Part shown: positions 1 to 8,462 of the stretch, piece by piece
Numbering within the stretch: the stretch's first letter is position 1
How the letters are laid out: each line of letters starts with the position of its first letter
Assembly: GCF_020881035.1 (NCBI RefSeq)
Contig: NZ_JAJITC010000007.1
Span: 186,001-250,000, forward strand
Origin: Paraburkholderia translucens
GTDB lineage: Bacteria; Pseudomonadota; Gammaproteobacteria; Burkholderiales; Burkholderiaceae
Reading direction: 5' to 3'
DNA: 64,000 nucleotides
Notes under the pieces: model-generated
Databases searched by the model: none
Told to the model about the DNA's origin: nothing
The model's input: the letters and a program-made list of their open reading frames with translations, nothing else
Made by a program: the position numbers and the translations under genes

Positions 1-167
1 ACGGTCATCAGCGTAACTTCCGGCGCGCCGAGCTCCGGAGGACCCGAAGCCTTCTTGCAACCCGCGCCAAGTGCCATCGTCAGAGCAATGAGCGTCAGTG
101 GCAGGACGCTCCGGTACCGCGCATATACCGCGAACAGTCGATGCGTAGAAGGGAACGGGCCGCTCAT
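1..167 (-). CDS. RND efflux periplasmic adaptor (membrane fusion) lipoprotein, N-terminal fragment
   Basis: Only the first 55 codons are inside the window; the gene runs off the left edge. The start is an ATG with a GGAGG ribosome site about 6 bases upstream. The N-terminus has a basic stretch, a hydrophobic segment and a lipobox-like ALGAGC at about residues 32-37, so the mature protein should be a lipid-anchored periplasmic protein. The sequence after the cysteine, with its proline-rich PPELGAPEVT, matches the usual beginning of AcrA/MexA/MexE adaptors, which bridge an inner-membrane RND pump and an outer-membrane channel. The pump and channel genes would lie outside the window. A GGACTTTGGTCC box lies 354 bp upstream. 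The family call rests on a short stretch and is moderate. Confidence 0.6.
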   Translation of the reverse strand, partial: MSGPFPSTHRLFAVYARYRSVLPLTLIALTMALGAGCKKASGPPELGAPEVTLMT

Positions 168-716
168 GGTGGACCTCCCGCAGTGAGCCGGATTCATACA
201 AGACATGCGCCCGCTGGCCGGCCATCGTTTGCAATGAGTCCACCGCTGCACAGCCAACCCACCGGGGGTGAATTCCGGTTTCATTCAGGAGGCCTCGTAG
301 TGATATCGCGCATTTCCACATCCTGATCAGCCGGTCACAATCCTTTGCACCGCTATCACGTCGGTATTCGCCCCGCATCTGGAACATTCGGCGCCGAAGG
401 AGCGCGAAGGGGCGAACAAACTCGAACGGGACGCCGGCTCCCATTTGCCGCAATCAGTGAGCTACTGGGCCGTGCGACCACTTCCCGTCAAGTGTTGTTT
501 CCGCGCAGGGAATACACAATCGGACTTTGGTCCCATATTCATGCACACACCTCCCGGCATTTACCGATCGGGCGTCCCACCTGACCAAATCGACGGAGGG
601 CTTGGCACCGAAAGCAAACCGCGCACGACGTCAGCGCCTTCTGACGAGTGTCGGCGTCGTCGTGAGTGGAAACGAAGACTGCTGGATGGTGCAGGCAGCA
701 GTCGCGGCCAAGAGCT
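168..716. other. Intergenic region with one palindromic box
   Basis: About 550 bp between the efflux adaptor start and the end of the first receiver-only gene. No open frame here has a plausible ribosome site or recognisable protein. The only structured element I see is the GGACTTTGGTCC box at 522-533. The long 5' region in front of the adaptor gene may hold its promoter. Confidence 0.5.
522..533 (-). promoter_or_regulatory. Palindromic box 1 (GGACTTTGGTCC), upstream of RND adaptor
   Basis: Imperfect palindrome with an AT flank on both sides (AATC before, CATA after). It belongs to a family of seven boxes in the first 9.6 kb. Read on the strand of the downstream gene, all seven have the form GACCAARGTC. 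This one lies 354 bp before the efflux adaptor start, the longest spacing in the set, so its target is the least certain. Proposed as a binding site for the FixJ/StyR-type regulator encoded at 5038-5661. Confidence 0.5.
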
Positions 717-1103
717 TTACGGCGCCGGCGCGATCCCGAGCGCGGCCTGTACGGCCTGGATCAGGATCGCGGCGTTGAACGGCTTGCACAGATTCCCAAA
801 CGCCCCCAATGCGAGCCCCTGCGAACGCACGCCCGCGTCATCGTAGGCAGTGGTGAGGATCACGGGAATGCCACTGCCGGACAGGCGACGCTGCACCTCG
901 AGGCCGTTCGTGCCAGGCATCTGGATGTCGAGAATCACGCAGCCCGGCCGGTACCGCGGAATCGCCGCGAGCGTGTCGAGGAACTCGTCGCCGCTCGGGT
1001 AGGTGTCGGCGCCAATGCTGACCGACTGCAGGAGGCGCTTGACCGCCCGGCCCACCGACATATCATCGTCGATCACCGCCACGCTGGGATTGGAATCGCT
1101 CAT
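717..1103 (-). CDS. Single-domain response regulator (receiver only), paralogue 1
   Basis: A 128-residue protein made only of a CheY-like receiver domain, with no output domain. The acidic pocket is intact (D12-D14), D59 in the LDIQMPG stretch is the expected phosphoacceptor, T84/T85 the conserved hydroxyl position and K107 (CKPF) the conserved lysine. It is about the same size as, and clearly paralogous to, the protein at 4489-4875; both end in ALG-x-x-P-x-P. Such proteins usually act as phosphate sinks, as relay intermediates or by binding a partner. The likely partner is the kinase at 5667-7118. A palindromic box sits 84 bp upstream. The receiver call is secure; the partner is inferred. 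Confidence 0.9.
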   Translation of the reverse strand: MSDSNPSVAVIDDDMSVGRAVKRLLQSVSIGADTYPSGDEFLDTLAAIPRYRPGCVILDIQMPGTNGLEVQRRLSGSGIPVILTTAYDDAGVRSQGLALGAFGNLCKPFNAAILIQAVQAALGIAPAP

Positions 1104-1187
1104 TGTCAGAAGTCCGGAACCGGCGGGTGTACGCGAAGCGCCAGTCCCGCAGCTTCAGGCTACTCGGCGTGCGGTCAAACACCTATA

Positions 1188-1199
1188 GGACTTTGGTCC
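1188..1199 (-). promoter_or_regulatory. Palindromic box 2 (GGACTTTGGTCC), upstream of receiver-only regulator 1
   Basis: Context is CCTATA before and ACC after. It lies 84 bp before the start codon of the receiver-only gene, nearly the same spacing as at the paralogue (81 bp) and at ppk2 (84 bp). The TATA flank is shared with the box at the second receiver gene. Confidence 0.6.
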
Positions 1200-1337
1200 A
1201 CCGTGGGCGCAAACGCGCGGGCACTGGCGCGCCGATGGCGGCTACTTCGGAGAGGACGTCACAGTCACGGGTTTCCAGAGCCAGCATGGTTGCGGCCAGC
1301 CCGCGTGGACCCCGTGGAAGTATAAAGGGCGAGAATA

Positions 1338-1349
1338 AGACCAAAGTCC
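1338..1349 (+). promoter_or_regulatory. Palindromic box 3 (AGACCAAAGTCC), upstream of DUF3313-like lipoprotein
   Basis: Same element as box 2 read from the other strand, with AT-rich flanks on both sides (AATA before, AATA after). It lies 284 bp before the lipoprotein start. Its orientation relative to the target gene agrees with the other six boxes. Confidence 0.55.
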
Positions 1350-1633
1350 AATAGCCTTCCGAGTGGACCGTAGCTCACAATATTGACGTCAGCAAAGTAC
1401 GTCTGTTGTCCCGTGCAAAGGGCATACGAATGAGCACAGGATATCGATCTTGATACCCGGGCAATAGTTTCGAGCTGCTTACGTTTGTGAACGGCCCAAG
1501 CTACCCGAAGCGCCCGTACGCCGAAGGTCATGCGTCCGTGTGCGAGCGTGGAGCGTATGTCTCTTCCATTTGTTCAGCGGTGAGTGACCGCTCTATGTCG
1601 TCCGCGCCGGCGGGCAGAACGGAGGGTAAGGCT

Positions 1634-2320
1634 ATGTTGAAGCGCATATGTCTGCTGCTGGCGGTGACCGGGTTGGTCGCCTGCGCCACCACAAGCGAGC
1701 AATCGCTTTCCGATGTCGATAAGGCAACCAGATCAGGCTTTCTGACCGATCCTTCCCTGCTGAAACCTGGCAAGGAAGGCGAGGCGCGGCTTCGCTACGT
1801 CAAGCCCGGTGTAGATTGGAGTTCCTACACGGGAATCTTCCTCGAACCGGTGGTGTTCATTAGCGATGCCAACGCAAAGGTCGACGCGAAGGAGCAGCAG
1901 ATATTGGCGAGCTATTACTACAACGCCTTGAGGACGCACTTATCCAAAGTGCTGCCGATCGTCGAACAACAAGGCCCGCACGTTTTGGTCGTCCGCGCCG
2001 CACTGACCAACGTTACGAGCTCGACCCCGGGATTGCGCACGATCTCGCTGATCGTCCCTCAGGCCCGCTTGCTCGATTCGGCGCAGAGCCTCGCTACGGA
2101 CAGCTATGCCTTCGTCGGTTCGGCGCAGAGCGAAGGCGAGGTGACGGACGGCGGGACCGGGCAGATTCTCATCGAAGGGGTGGACGGGCGCTCCGGCGGA
2201 ATGAGCCTCAAGGATGTGGGCGGCGGGGTATGGGACGACGCAGAAAAGGCGATGGACTATTGGGCGCAACTGGCGGCAACACGCCTGACCCAATTAAAGT
2301 CAGGCGCGCCGGCCTCGTAA
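1634..2320 (+). CDS. DUF3313-like outer-membrane lipoprotein
   Basis: A 228-residue protein. The ATG at 1634 is chosen because GGAGGG lies about 8 bases upstream and it opens a classic lipoprotein signal: charged start, hydrophobic core, lipobox LVAC at residues 14-17. The mature part carries a YVKPGVDWSSYTGIFLEPV stretch typical of the DUF3313 family of proteobacterial lipoproteins, whose function is not known. The protein is expected to be anchored to the inner face of the outer membrane. A palindromic box lies upstream, tying it to the local signalling island. The lipoprotein call is firm; the family assignment comes from memory of this conserved stretch. Confidence 0.75.
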   Translation: MLKRICLLLAVTGLVACATTSEQSLSDVDKATRSGFLTDPSLLKPGKEGEARLRYVKPGVDWSSYTGIFLEPVVFISDANAKVDAKEQQILASYYYNALRTHLSKVLPIVEQQGPHVLVVRAALTNVTSSTPGLRTISLIVPQARLLDSAQSLATDSYAFVGSAQSEGEVTDGGTGQILIEGVDGRSGGMSLKDVGGGVWDDAEKAMDYWAQLAATRLTQLKSGAPAS

Positions 2321-2454
2321 TTCGCCATTGCTTACGGTGTGCCGCTGTCTGAACACATGTCGCTGAGTGCGGGATTGAACCGGATGTCCCGAAGCCTCAA
2401 TCCCCACCGGGCGCCAGGACGCCGGCAACTCCGTTCGACACGTCGTCTCCGATG

Positions 2455-3774
2455 TCAAGTCACGGGTTTCGCGGCGCGCGAGCGCTCATGCGGAAGCCGC
2501 TCGCTCAGCGAATCGTAGATCGGCGGACAACGCAGCGCTATCGGCACGATCATCGCCGCGAAGCTTGCGGTGAGCATCGGCAGCAACAGCGTGTAGTTTC
2601 CTGTCATCTCGGTAACCAGGACGATGCCCGTAAGCGGGGCGCGCACGACGGCCGTGAAGAAGGCAGCCATGCCAACTACCGCAAACGCGCTCGGGTCCGA
2701 CGGAACATTCGGAAACTGCACAGAGGCGATGCGACCGCACACGAGGCCGATTTGCGCGCCGAGCACGAGCATTGGCGCAAACAGTCCTCCCGGCGTAGCG
2801 GCTGCGTAGGAGATCGCGCCGAATCCAAAGCGGATGACAAACGCCAGCGCGATGGTAGAGAGCGCTCCGATGCCGCTGATAGCGCGCTGCGTGAGCGGGT
2901 CTCCTCCGCCTGCAAGCTCCGGTGCAAACCAGGCGAGCAGCCCCGCCACCGCGCCGATCAGCGCGGCCCTCGCTTCCGACGGCCTGCGCGAGAGCCGATC
3001 GGCAGCGGCAAGCGTCCACAATATCGTGCGGCAGTAAGCGGTGCCGAGCAGTCCCGTGATGATTCCGAGCACCAGATACGCCGGCACCGTGCCGAAGCCG
3101 GGCAACGGCGCGCCGCCGAACTGGAAGTCCGGTGCATCGCCATGCAGCACACGCGCCACGGCGATCGCCGCGGCTGAGGCGCCAAGCGCAGCAACCGCCG
3201 TGCGCATTTCAAAGCGGCGCAGCAGTTCCTCGAGCACGAACACCGCACCTGCAATGGGGGCGTTAAAAGCGGTGGCGAGTCCGGCTCCGGCGCCGGCGGC
3301 GATCAAAATGCGGCAGTCGTCTGCACTTCGGCGAAAGAGCCTGCCAAGCTCGTTCGCGATCGTGGCGGATATCTGCACGCTTGGGCCTTCACGCCCGAGC
3401 GCGAGACCGGCGCCGATGGCGAGAACGCCGCCGATGAATTTGACAGGGATGAGCGCCGCAGACGCGGGCGCCGATTCGCCCTTAAGAACCGCCTCGACGT
3501 GCGGGATACCACTGCCGACCGCGTGAGGGGAACGCCGCCTCACGAGACGTGCCGCGAGCGCGGTCGCGGCCGACGTAGCAAGCAGCACCAGCACGAAGCC
3601 TAAAACGTGCTCCGAGTGCGCCCAGCCAACGAACGCATTGCGCAGTCGATCCGCGCTTTCCAGCGTGAACCGGAAAAGCACCCCTATGACCCCGCCGACA
3701 GTTCCCGCAACGACGGCGCAGATGGCCAGCATGACGAGCCCGCTCTGCGGCTCCGCGGTCTCGACATCGTTCAT
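2455..3774 (-). CDS. ClC-type chloride channel or Cl-/H+ antiporter
   Basis: 439 residues with about ten hydrophobic membrane segments. The three signature loops of ClC proteins are visible in order: GSGIPHVEA (about residue 83), GREGPSVQ (about 124) and GGLFAPMLVLGA (about 330). These form the anion selectivity filter of this inner-membrane family. In bacteria such proteins exchange chloride for protons (acid resistance) or export fluoride; the GREGP motif fits the canonical chloride branch. It has no regulatory CBS domains at the C-terminus. The start at 3774 gives a normal N-terminus, but the ribosome site is weak. No palindromic box was found near this gene. Confidence 0.88.
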   Translation of the reverse strand: MNDVETAEPQSGLVMLAICAVVAGTVGGVIGVLFRFTLESADRLRNAFVGWAHSEHVLGFVLVLLATSAATALAARLVRRRSPHAVGSGIPHVEAVLKGESAPASAALIPVKFIGGVLAIGAGLALGREGPSVQISATIANELGRLFRRSADDCRILIAAGAGAGLATAFNAPIAGAVFVLEELLRRFEMRTAVAALGASAAAIAVARVLHGDAPDFQFGGAPLPGFGTVPAYLVLGIITGLLGTAYCRTILWTLAAADRLSRRPSEARAALIGAVAGLLAWFAPELAGGGDPLTQRAISGIGALSTIALAFVIRFGFGAISYAAATPGGLFAPMLVLGAQIGLVCGRIASVQFPNVPSDPSAFAVVGMAAFFTAVVRAPLTGIVLVTEMTGNYTLLLPMLTASFAAMIVPIALRCPPIYDSLSERLPHERSRAAKPVT

Positions 3775-3912
3775 GGTAGGTTCACGTCCGCTAGCAAATC
3801 CGCGCGGGAACTCGTGGAGTGATCGATGGCGGCGATGGGAAATTCAGACGCCGGCGCCCAATGCATAACGAGGCTAGTCAGCTCAGCAAACACAGCCTCG
3901 ATTTGCACGGCC

Positions 3913-4308
3913 TCACAAGGGCGTGCAATTGCCGAACAGCACGAAGGCGTCGTCTCTGTTCGCGATCGTCAACGTCATCTCGCCGTCTACGGAATCGACT
4001 ATCAGCGTCCAGCCAAAGCCCATCTCCGTGCCGAGGACGAGGATTTGATTCGGTTCCTTGTTGACCGAAACCATCGGCGTCGTGCGCGCCGGACCAATGA
4101 CGACGCGTTTGTCGAAATCGAGAGTCAGGAATTTCGGCAGGCCGAGATCCGCGGGCAACGAGCGCGTGCAGGCGATGCCCGGATCGCAGGCGTGCGCGTC
4201 GACGGTCGCGCAGATCAGCCGCTTGCTGCCGTCGAAGTCCGCCGCGCCGGCCTGCAACGCTACGGTGCCGAGAAGAATCGCGAGACAAAGCGGGCTTGAT
4301 TTCATCAC
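3913..4308 (-). CDS. Small secreted protein of unknown function
   Basis: 131 residues. The first 22 form a clear Sec signal peptide (MMKSSPLCLAILLGTVALQAG then AADF), so it should be periplasmic or secreted. The mature part has four cysteines, suggesting disulfides, and a mostly beta-type pattern. I do not recognise a family. A palindromic box lies 141 bp upstream, placing it with the response-regulator island. The downstream neighbour is the ClC gene on the same strand, 138 bp away. Confidence 0.7.
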   Translation of the reverse strand: MMKSSPLCLAILLGTVALQAGAADFDGSKRLICATVDAHACDPGIACTRSLPADLGLPKFLTLDFDKRVVIGPARTTPMVSVNKEPNQILVLGTEMGFGWTLIVDSVDGEMTLTIANRDDAFVLFGNCTPL

Positions 4309-4449
4309 GTGCGCTCCCCCTTCTTTCCTTGAACGCCGACGCCCTGCGCGCAGCGAATGGCGCGCGCAAAGGCAGGCATCTGCCGCAAGCAGTTCGGTTC
4401 GACCCGTTGGCTCAGTTCAGTTTGGCGGTCCGCGGAAACGGCGGCAATC

Positions 4450-4461
4450 GGACCTTGGTCT
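4450..4461 (-). promoter_or_regulatory. Palindromic box 4 (GGACCTTGGTCT), upstream of secreted protein
   Basis: Near-perfect palindrome GGACC-TT-GGTC, with AATC before and CATA after. It lies 141 bp before the start of the small secreted protein and just left of the end of the second receiver-only gene. Same relative orientation as the other boxes. Confidence 0.6.
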
Positions 4462-4488
4462 CATATCATCCGGCTAGAATGCGCGCCT

Positions 4489-4875
4489 TCAGGGCGTCGG
4501 CGGACCGCCGAGGGCCATCTCGACCGCCTTGAACAGGATCGCGCTGGTGAAGGGCTTGCGCAGATACGCGGCCGCGCCCGCCGCAAGCGCGGTTTGGCGC
4601 ACGGAGAGGTCATCGTAGGCGGTGATCACGATGACGGGCACGCCCATTTGCGCGAGCTGGCGCTGGACTTCCAGACCGTTGCTGCCCGGCATCTGCACGT
4701 CCAGAATCACACAGGCAGGCCGGTACGAGGGAATCGCCGCAAGCGCATTCAAAAATTCGTCGCCGCTGTAAAACGTCTCTGCCCTGATACCTTCGGACTG
4801 CAGCAAACGCTTGATGGCTCGGCACACCGAGTCGTCATCGTCGACCACCGCAACGAATTGGTTAGGGTTGACCAT
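4489..4875 (-). CDS. Single-domain response regulator (receiver only), paralogue 2
   Basis: 128 residues, receiver domain only, collinear with the protein at 717-1103 without gaps. Key residues are intact: acidic D12-D15, phosphoacceptor D59 in LDVQMPG, T85 and K107 (RKPF). The two paralogues share identical stretches around ALAAIP-x-YRP and NGLEVQR, suggesting a duplication within this locus. No DNA-binding domain is present, so it probably works by phosphotransfer or protein contact with the adjacent kinase/FixJ-type pair. A TATA-flanked palindromic box lies 81 bp upstream. Confidence 0.9.
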   Translation of the reverse strand: MVNPNQFVAVVDDDDSVCRAIKRLLQSEGIRAETFYSGDEFLNALAAIPSYRPACVILDVQMPGSNGLEVQRQLAQMGVPVIVITAYDDLSVRQTALAAGAAAYLRKPFTSAILFKAVEMALGGPPTP

Positions 4876-4956
4876 ATGACGCCGCGAGCGCGCAGCCGCT
4901 CCGGAAAGTAGACCACTGATGCCTTAGCGTAGTGGTCGAAAGCCAAACGATCTATA

Positions 4957-4968
4957 AGACTTTGGTCC
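4957..4968 (-). promoter_or_regulatory. Palindromic box 5 (AGACTTTGGTCC), upstream of receiver-only regulator 2
   Basis: Flanked by CTATA and ACTAG, almost identical to box 2. It lies 81 bp before the start of the receiver gene. The right half GGTCC is perfect and the left half has one mismatch. Confidence 0.6.
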
Positions 4969-5037
4969 ACTAGCGGCATCGGCCACCGCCCGCAAGAGCG
5001 GCGAGACAACGCGGGAATGGGTGCCTGAGTCGGGCGA

Positions 5038-5661
5038 TCACTCTTCGTCGGCAGTGCAAACGCCGGCCTTTTGCACCAATCGAACGAGTTCGACGATCGA
5101 GCGGGCCTTCATCTTCTCCATCACGCGGGCCCGATGAATCTTAATGGTCTTTTCGGCCGCACCCAGATCGCTCGCCACCTGTTTGTTCAGACGGCCGGTC
5201 ACGACGAGTTCCATGACTTCACGCTCGCGGCGTGTCAGATGCCGCATGCGCTCTTCGATTTCCTCGCGTTCGTGGCGCTGCCTGCTCTCGACGCACGCGC
5301 GCGCGAGCGCGCTATCCACCGCGGCGATCAACAGTGAGTCGCGCACCGGCTTGGGCAAAAAGTCCACCGCTCCGCCCTTCATCGCATCGACGCTCGAGCT
5401 GATGTCGCCATGCCCGGTCAGAAATACGATCGGCACAAGCTGATCGAGCTTGCGCTGCACGTCGAGTCCGGTCATCCCCGGCATCTGCAGATCGAGAACG
5501 AGGCAGGCCGGCATACTCGTCAGATCGGCCCGTTCGAGAAAGGCTTCGGCACTGTCGAAGCATTCAACCTGGTAGCCCGAGGCGCGCAGCAATCGGGCAA
5601 GCGCGTTGCGCACGCTGTCCTCGTCGTCGACGATGAATACGCGAGTGGCGGTCTGGTTCAT
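5038..5661 (-). CDS. FixJ/StyR-type response regulator (receiver + LuxR-type HTH)
   Basis: 207 residues. Residues 1-120 are a receiver domain with D12/D13 acidic pocket, phosphoacceptor D57 (LDLQMPG), T82 and K104 (PKPV). Residues about 140-200 are a LuxR/FixJ-type helix-turn-helix containing LTRREREVM and KTIKIHRARVMEKM. The length and layout are those of FixJ, StyR and TodT, which bind palindromes with an ACC-N2-GGT core. It follows the kinase gene after 5 bases, so the two form an operon. It is the obvious candidate to bind the seven palindromic boxes nearby. No such box was found before its own operon. Confidence 0.9.
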   Translation of the reverse strand: MNQTATRVFIVDDEDSVRNALARLLRASGYQVECFDSAEAFLERADLTSMPACLVLDLQMPGMTGLDVQRKLDQLVPIVFLTGHGDISSSVDAMKGGAVDFLPKPVRDSLLIAAVDSALARACVESRQRHEREEIEERMRHLTRREREVMELVVTGRLNKQVASDLGAAEKTIKIHRARVMEKMKARSIVELVRLVQKAGVCTADEE

Positions 5662-5666
5662 GATGA

Positions 5667-7118
5667 TCAGGGCGCCCGTCCCTGTCGGATATCGGTCGCC
5701 ACCGGCAGCGCAACGTGAAAGGATGCCCCTTTGCCCTCATTGTTTTCCGCCCACAACTGGCCGCGGTGCGCGGTGACGAACGTGCGGCTGATGGAGAGGC
5801 CCAAGCCGAGTCCTTGCGGCTTGGTGGTGAAAAACGGCCGGAAAATTCGCTCCATGCTGTCGACGGCGAGGCCCTGCCCGCGATCCTTGACCGTTATCCG
5901 TATCAGTCCGCCCGGTTCCTCGCGCACCATCGTTTCGACGACACGGTCCGCTGCAGGACAATCCTTGACCGCGTCGAAAGCGTTGAGCAGCAAGTTCAAG
6001 ATCACCTGCTGAAGCTGCACCCTGTCGCCGCAAATCAAAGCCAGATTCTCGGGGATGTCGAAGCTCGTACTCACGCCACGCGTCAACGCGTCGCTGTGCA
6101 CGAGAATCTCGACGTCCCGCACGACGTTGCCGAGGTCCAGCAACTGCAATTCGACATCGCCTTTGCGCACCAGGGCGCGGATTCTCTGCAGCACATCGTT
6201 GGCTCGGCAATTGTCGGCAACGATATCTTCGAGCGCTGCGCGCAGCTCCACGACGTTCGTCGTCTCCGCATCAATGAATTTGCGCGCGGCCTGTGCGTTG
6301 AACAGGATCGCGGTAAGCGGCTGCTTCAGCTCGTGCGCGAGCGATCCGGCCAGTTCGCCCAACGAAGAAACCCGGGAGAGATGCGCGAGTTCTTTGGTAG
6401 TTCCATCGACTTCGCCGCGGGCACTGCAATCCGATATCGCAGTGACTCGCAATTCCTGATCGTGCACGCGGCACCGCGTGGTTTCAGCCTGCGCGCGAAA
6501 GCCGCCGCCGTCGCTCCGGCGCGCCATCAGAATCTGCGTGGTCGAATCGCCGGGGACTTTTATTTTCATGCCATGATCGCCCGGTTCTGGACGATCGGTG
6601 TTTAGACCACCGCTCGGAAACAGCCTCGCGGACGGCGCGCCGACCAGTTCTTCCCTCGTATAGCCGAACAGTTGAGCCGCGCGCTCGTTAGCGAAGATGA
6701 TCTGGTCCCGCTGATCGACCGTGACGATCGGCACAGGCAACATTTCGAGCGTCTCCCGCAACGGTGTTCTCGCGTCGAGCATGCGACGCGCGCTGCGATC
6801 GTGATCGCCTCGCAGCCACGCTGCGCACGTGACTACACAACGCCTCCATGTGGGCACTGATGGCCGCGGCTCGTGGGCATCACGACTCCTCTGCCGGCTC
6901 GACGTGCCAGGGATGCTGCGAAGGTGCTGAAACCGGTGATGCCTGGATGACGACTGTGCGGAACTGTCGTGGCCGGATAGTTGAGGAGCGCCGGTGAATG
7001 CGGTGTCGGCATGTGAATCGCGTGTTTGCAGCGTGTCGCGCGGCTGCGCGTACAGCGCCGTGAAAATTTCCGCTACCCCAATCGCCAAGTGTCTGCCGTG
7101 CATGATCAGGTTAATCAT
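5667..7118 (-). CDS. PAS-domain sensor histidine kinase, partner of the FixJ-type regulator
   Basis: From the chosen ATG (7118, with GGAGG upstream) it is 483 residues. A PAS domain spans about 118-235 (VPIVTVDQRDQIIFAN), a HisKA dimerisation domain about 245-310 with phosphorylatable H262 in LAHELKQP, and an HATPase domain about 365-475 with N375 (N box) and glycine-rich GLGLGLS. No membrane segment is obvious, so sensing is probably cytoplasmic through the PAS domain. The first ~110 residues are low in hydrophobics, rich in Arg/Ser/His and unlike the family; the true start could be further in, near the ATG at about 6782, or this stretch may be degenerate. The core is certain, the N-terminus is not. 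Confidence 0.85.
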   Translation of the reverse strand: MINLIMHGRHLAIGVAEIFTALYAQPRDTLQTRDSHADTAFTGAPQLSGHDSSAQSSSRHHRFQHLRSIPGTSSRQRSRDAHEPRPSVPTWRRCVVTCAAWLRGDHDRSARRMLDARTPLRETLEMLPVPIVTVDQRDQIIFANERAAQLFGYTREELVGAPSARLFPSGGLNTDRPEPGDHGMKIKVPGDSTTQILMARRSDGGGFRAQAETTRCRVHDQELRVTAISDCSARGEVDGTTKELAHLSRVSSLGELAGSLAHELKQPLTAILFNAQAARKFIDAETTNVVELRAALEDIVADNCRANDVLQRIRALVRKGDVELQLLDLGNVVRDVEILVHSDALTRGVSTSFDIPENLALICGDRVQLQQVILNLLLNAFDAVKDCPAADRVVETMVREEPGGLIRITVKDRGQGLAVDSMERIFRPFFTTKPQGLGLGLSISRTFVTAHRGQLWAENNEGKGASFHVALPVATDIRQGRAP

Positions 7119-7874
7119 TGGCACCTCCGGGTCCCAGTGGAAACGGATTCTCATGATCGGTACTTTGTACATCTGGTGGCTGGAATTTAGTATAGGCCAT
7201 TTGTAACGAATTACCGGCCGGTTACCGTGTTTGTGCCGCTTACCCGGGAAAATACCCAATAGGTTTATGCATTGTCCGCCATTGCTCGCCAATTGACGAC
7301 AGGATTTGTTAGGCGATTAATTATTTCTGCGCAAACGGCATTCGTTGTCGGCCCACTGGCGGGACGAAGACGTTGACAAATGTGCTGGGACGCAGGCTGG
7401 AAGCGCTTTCAAAGGGGTGCGCACGGCTTTTAGGCTTCGCCAATCACAATAACAGAGAATATGACAAAAACACTAATTCGCTGATTGCGCTTGTTTCCCG
7501 CCGAATAATTTTATTTATCCGCAGCCGGCGTATTATAGCGCCCGTTATTTCAGTTCGAATCATTATCAGATATCCGACTACAAATGAAGATTTATGCCAG
7601 GCGTATCGGATAACGCGGTGCAACGGCGAGAGCGCCCGCAGATGGCCCGCTGCGTTTCGTGGAGACAGTCGATGGGACCGACGACGGAATCGCCGTGGGT
7701 GGGGCATACGAAACGTGTCGCGCGGCATCGCTGTAACGAAGCCGCGATTTCACGCGATGGAACAGTCGCGCTCAATACGGATGCGCAAGCACGCTGCAAA
7801 GAGCGACGATGCACCGCTTCGTGCCGCTGTGTGACGGCACGGTGACGACTCAATGCCGCTTTTTGCGCGCCCTG
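7119..7874. other. AT-richer intergenic region
   Basis: About 750 bp, clearly lower in GC between roughly 7130 and 7600 than the rest of the window, with TATTATAG and similar tracts. A 153-residue open frame at 7373-7834 has no ribosome site and an arginine/isoleucine-rich translation of no known type, so I do not call it. No palindromic box of the local family was found. It may hold the promoter of the kinase operon or be a remnant of transferred DNA. Confidence 0.4.
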
Positions 7875-8462
7875 CTACAGGTTCATCCGCGTGACCTTGG
7901 TGCCCGCCAGCGACAGGTCGGCCATCAGGCCCGTATTGGTCAAAACGATCGCGAGGACATCGTTGGTCGCCGTTGTGGTATCGATCGTGCCAGTAGCCCC
8001 GACTTTCACGAGCGAAACCGAGGCATCGGCGCCCACGGCCCAGCCCGACGCATTGCGGAATTTCGCAAGCGAATCCGCCGTCATGAACAGGAAGATCACG
8101 GCGGTCGACTGCGCGCCGGCCTGCAATCCAACCGAAGCCGCGGCGGTGCTGTAATAGCCAACCGTTTTTCCACCGACTCGCAATGCGCCTTCACCGTACG
8201 AGCCACCCACGATGAACGCCGCCTTCTTCACCGAAGGGAACACCAGTACGCCCTGCGCCTTCGATACGAGTTCGTGCGAGCCTTGCACCGTACTGAACAG
8301 TTTCGACAGCGTACCGTCGACGGCCGCGTCGATCTCCTGCCGTTTGGCGGCGTCGGTAGCGGGACTCTCACCGCTGCTTCCCGTCGTCGTGCAACCCGCC
8401 AAGGCCAGACTCGCGGCCATGGTTGAAAGCGCGAGCGTGTGCACAAAGTTCCGTCTGTTCAC
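7875..8462 (-). CDS. SYLF/YSC84-family lipoprotein
   Basis: 195 residues. The N-terminus combines a twin-arginine-like RRNFVH with a hydrophobic stretch and lipobox LALAGC at about residues 19-24, giving a lipid-anchored protein. The mature region carries the SYLF-type pattern: KAQGVLVFPSVKKAAFIVGG, then GGSYGEGALRV, then SVGLQAGAQSTAVIFLFM. SYLF domains bind lipids in eukaryotes; bacterial relatives are periplasmic lipoproteins of undefined role, often stress-induced. A palindromic box lies 235 bp upstream. The family assignment is firm, the function open. Confidence 0.85.
   Translation of the reverse strand: MNRRNFVHTLALSTMAASLALAGCTTTGSSGESPATDAAKRQEIDAAVDGTLSKLFSTVQGSHELVSKAQGVLVFPSVKKAAFIVGGSYGEGALRVGGKTVGYYSTAAASVGLQAGAQSTAVIFLFMTADSLAKFRNASGWAVGADASVSLVKVGATGTIDTTTATNDVLAIVLTNTGLMADLSLAGTKVTRMNL

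Larger units (their letters stand above)
1104..1633. promoter_or_regulatory. Divergent intergenic region with two palindromic boxes
   Basis: 530 bp between two divergently transcribed genes, the receiver-only regulator (minus) and the DUF3313-like lipoprotein (plus). Two boxes lie inside in opposite orientations, one per gene: 1188-1199 faces left and 1338-1349 faces right. The in-frame upstream extension of the lipoprotein frame (from 1487) lacks a ribosome site and is not coding-like, so I leave it out. Confidence 0.55.

Noticed and set aside
7373..7834. 153-residue open frame in the AT-richer gap
   Set aside because: No ribosome site, improbable composition and no known motif; the region is better left non-coding.
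7886..7907. GACCTTGGTG near the end of the SYLF gene as an eighth palindromic box
   Set aside because: Only one half matches, flanks are not AT-rich, and it encodes the conserved C-terminus of the lipoprotein.
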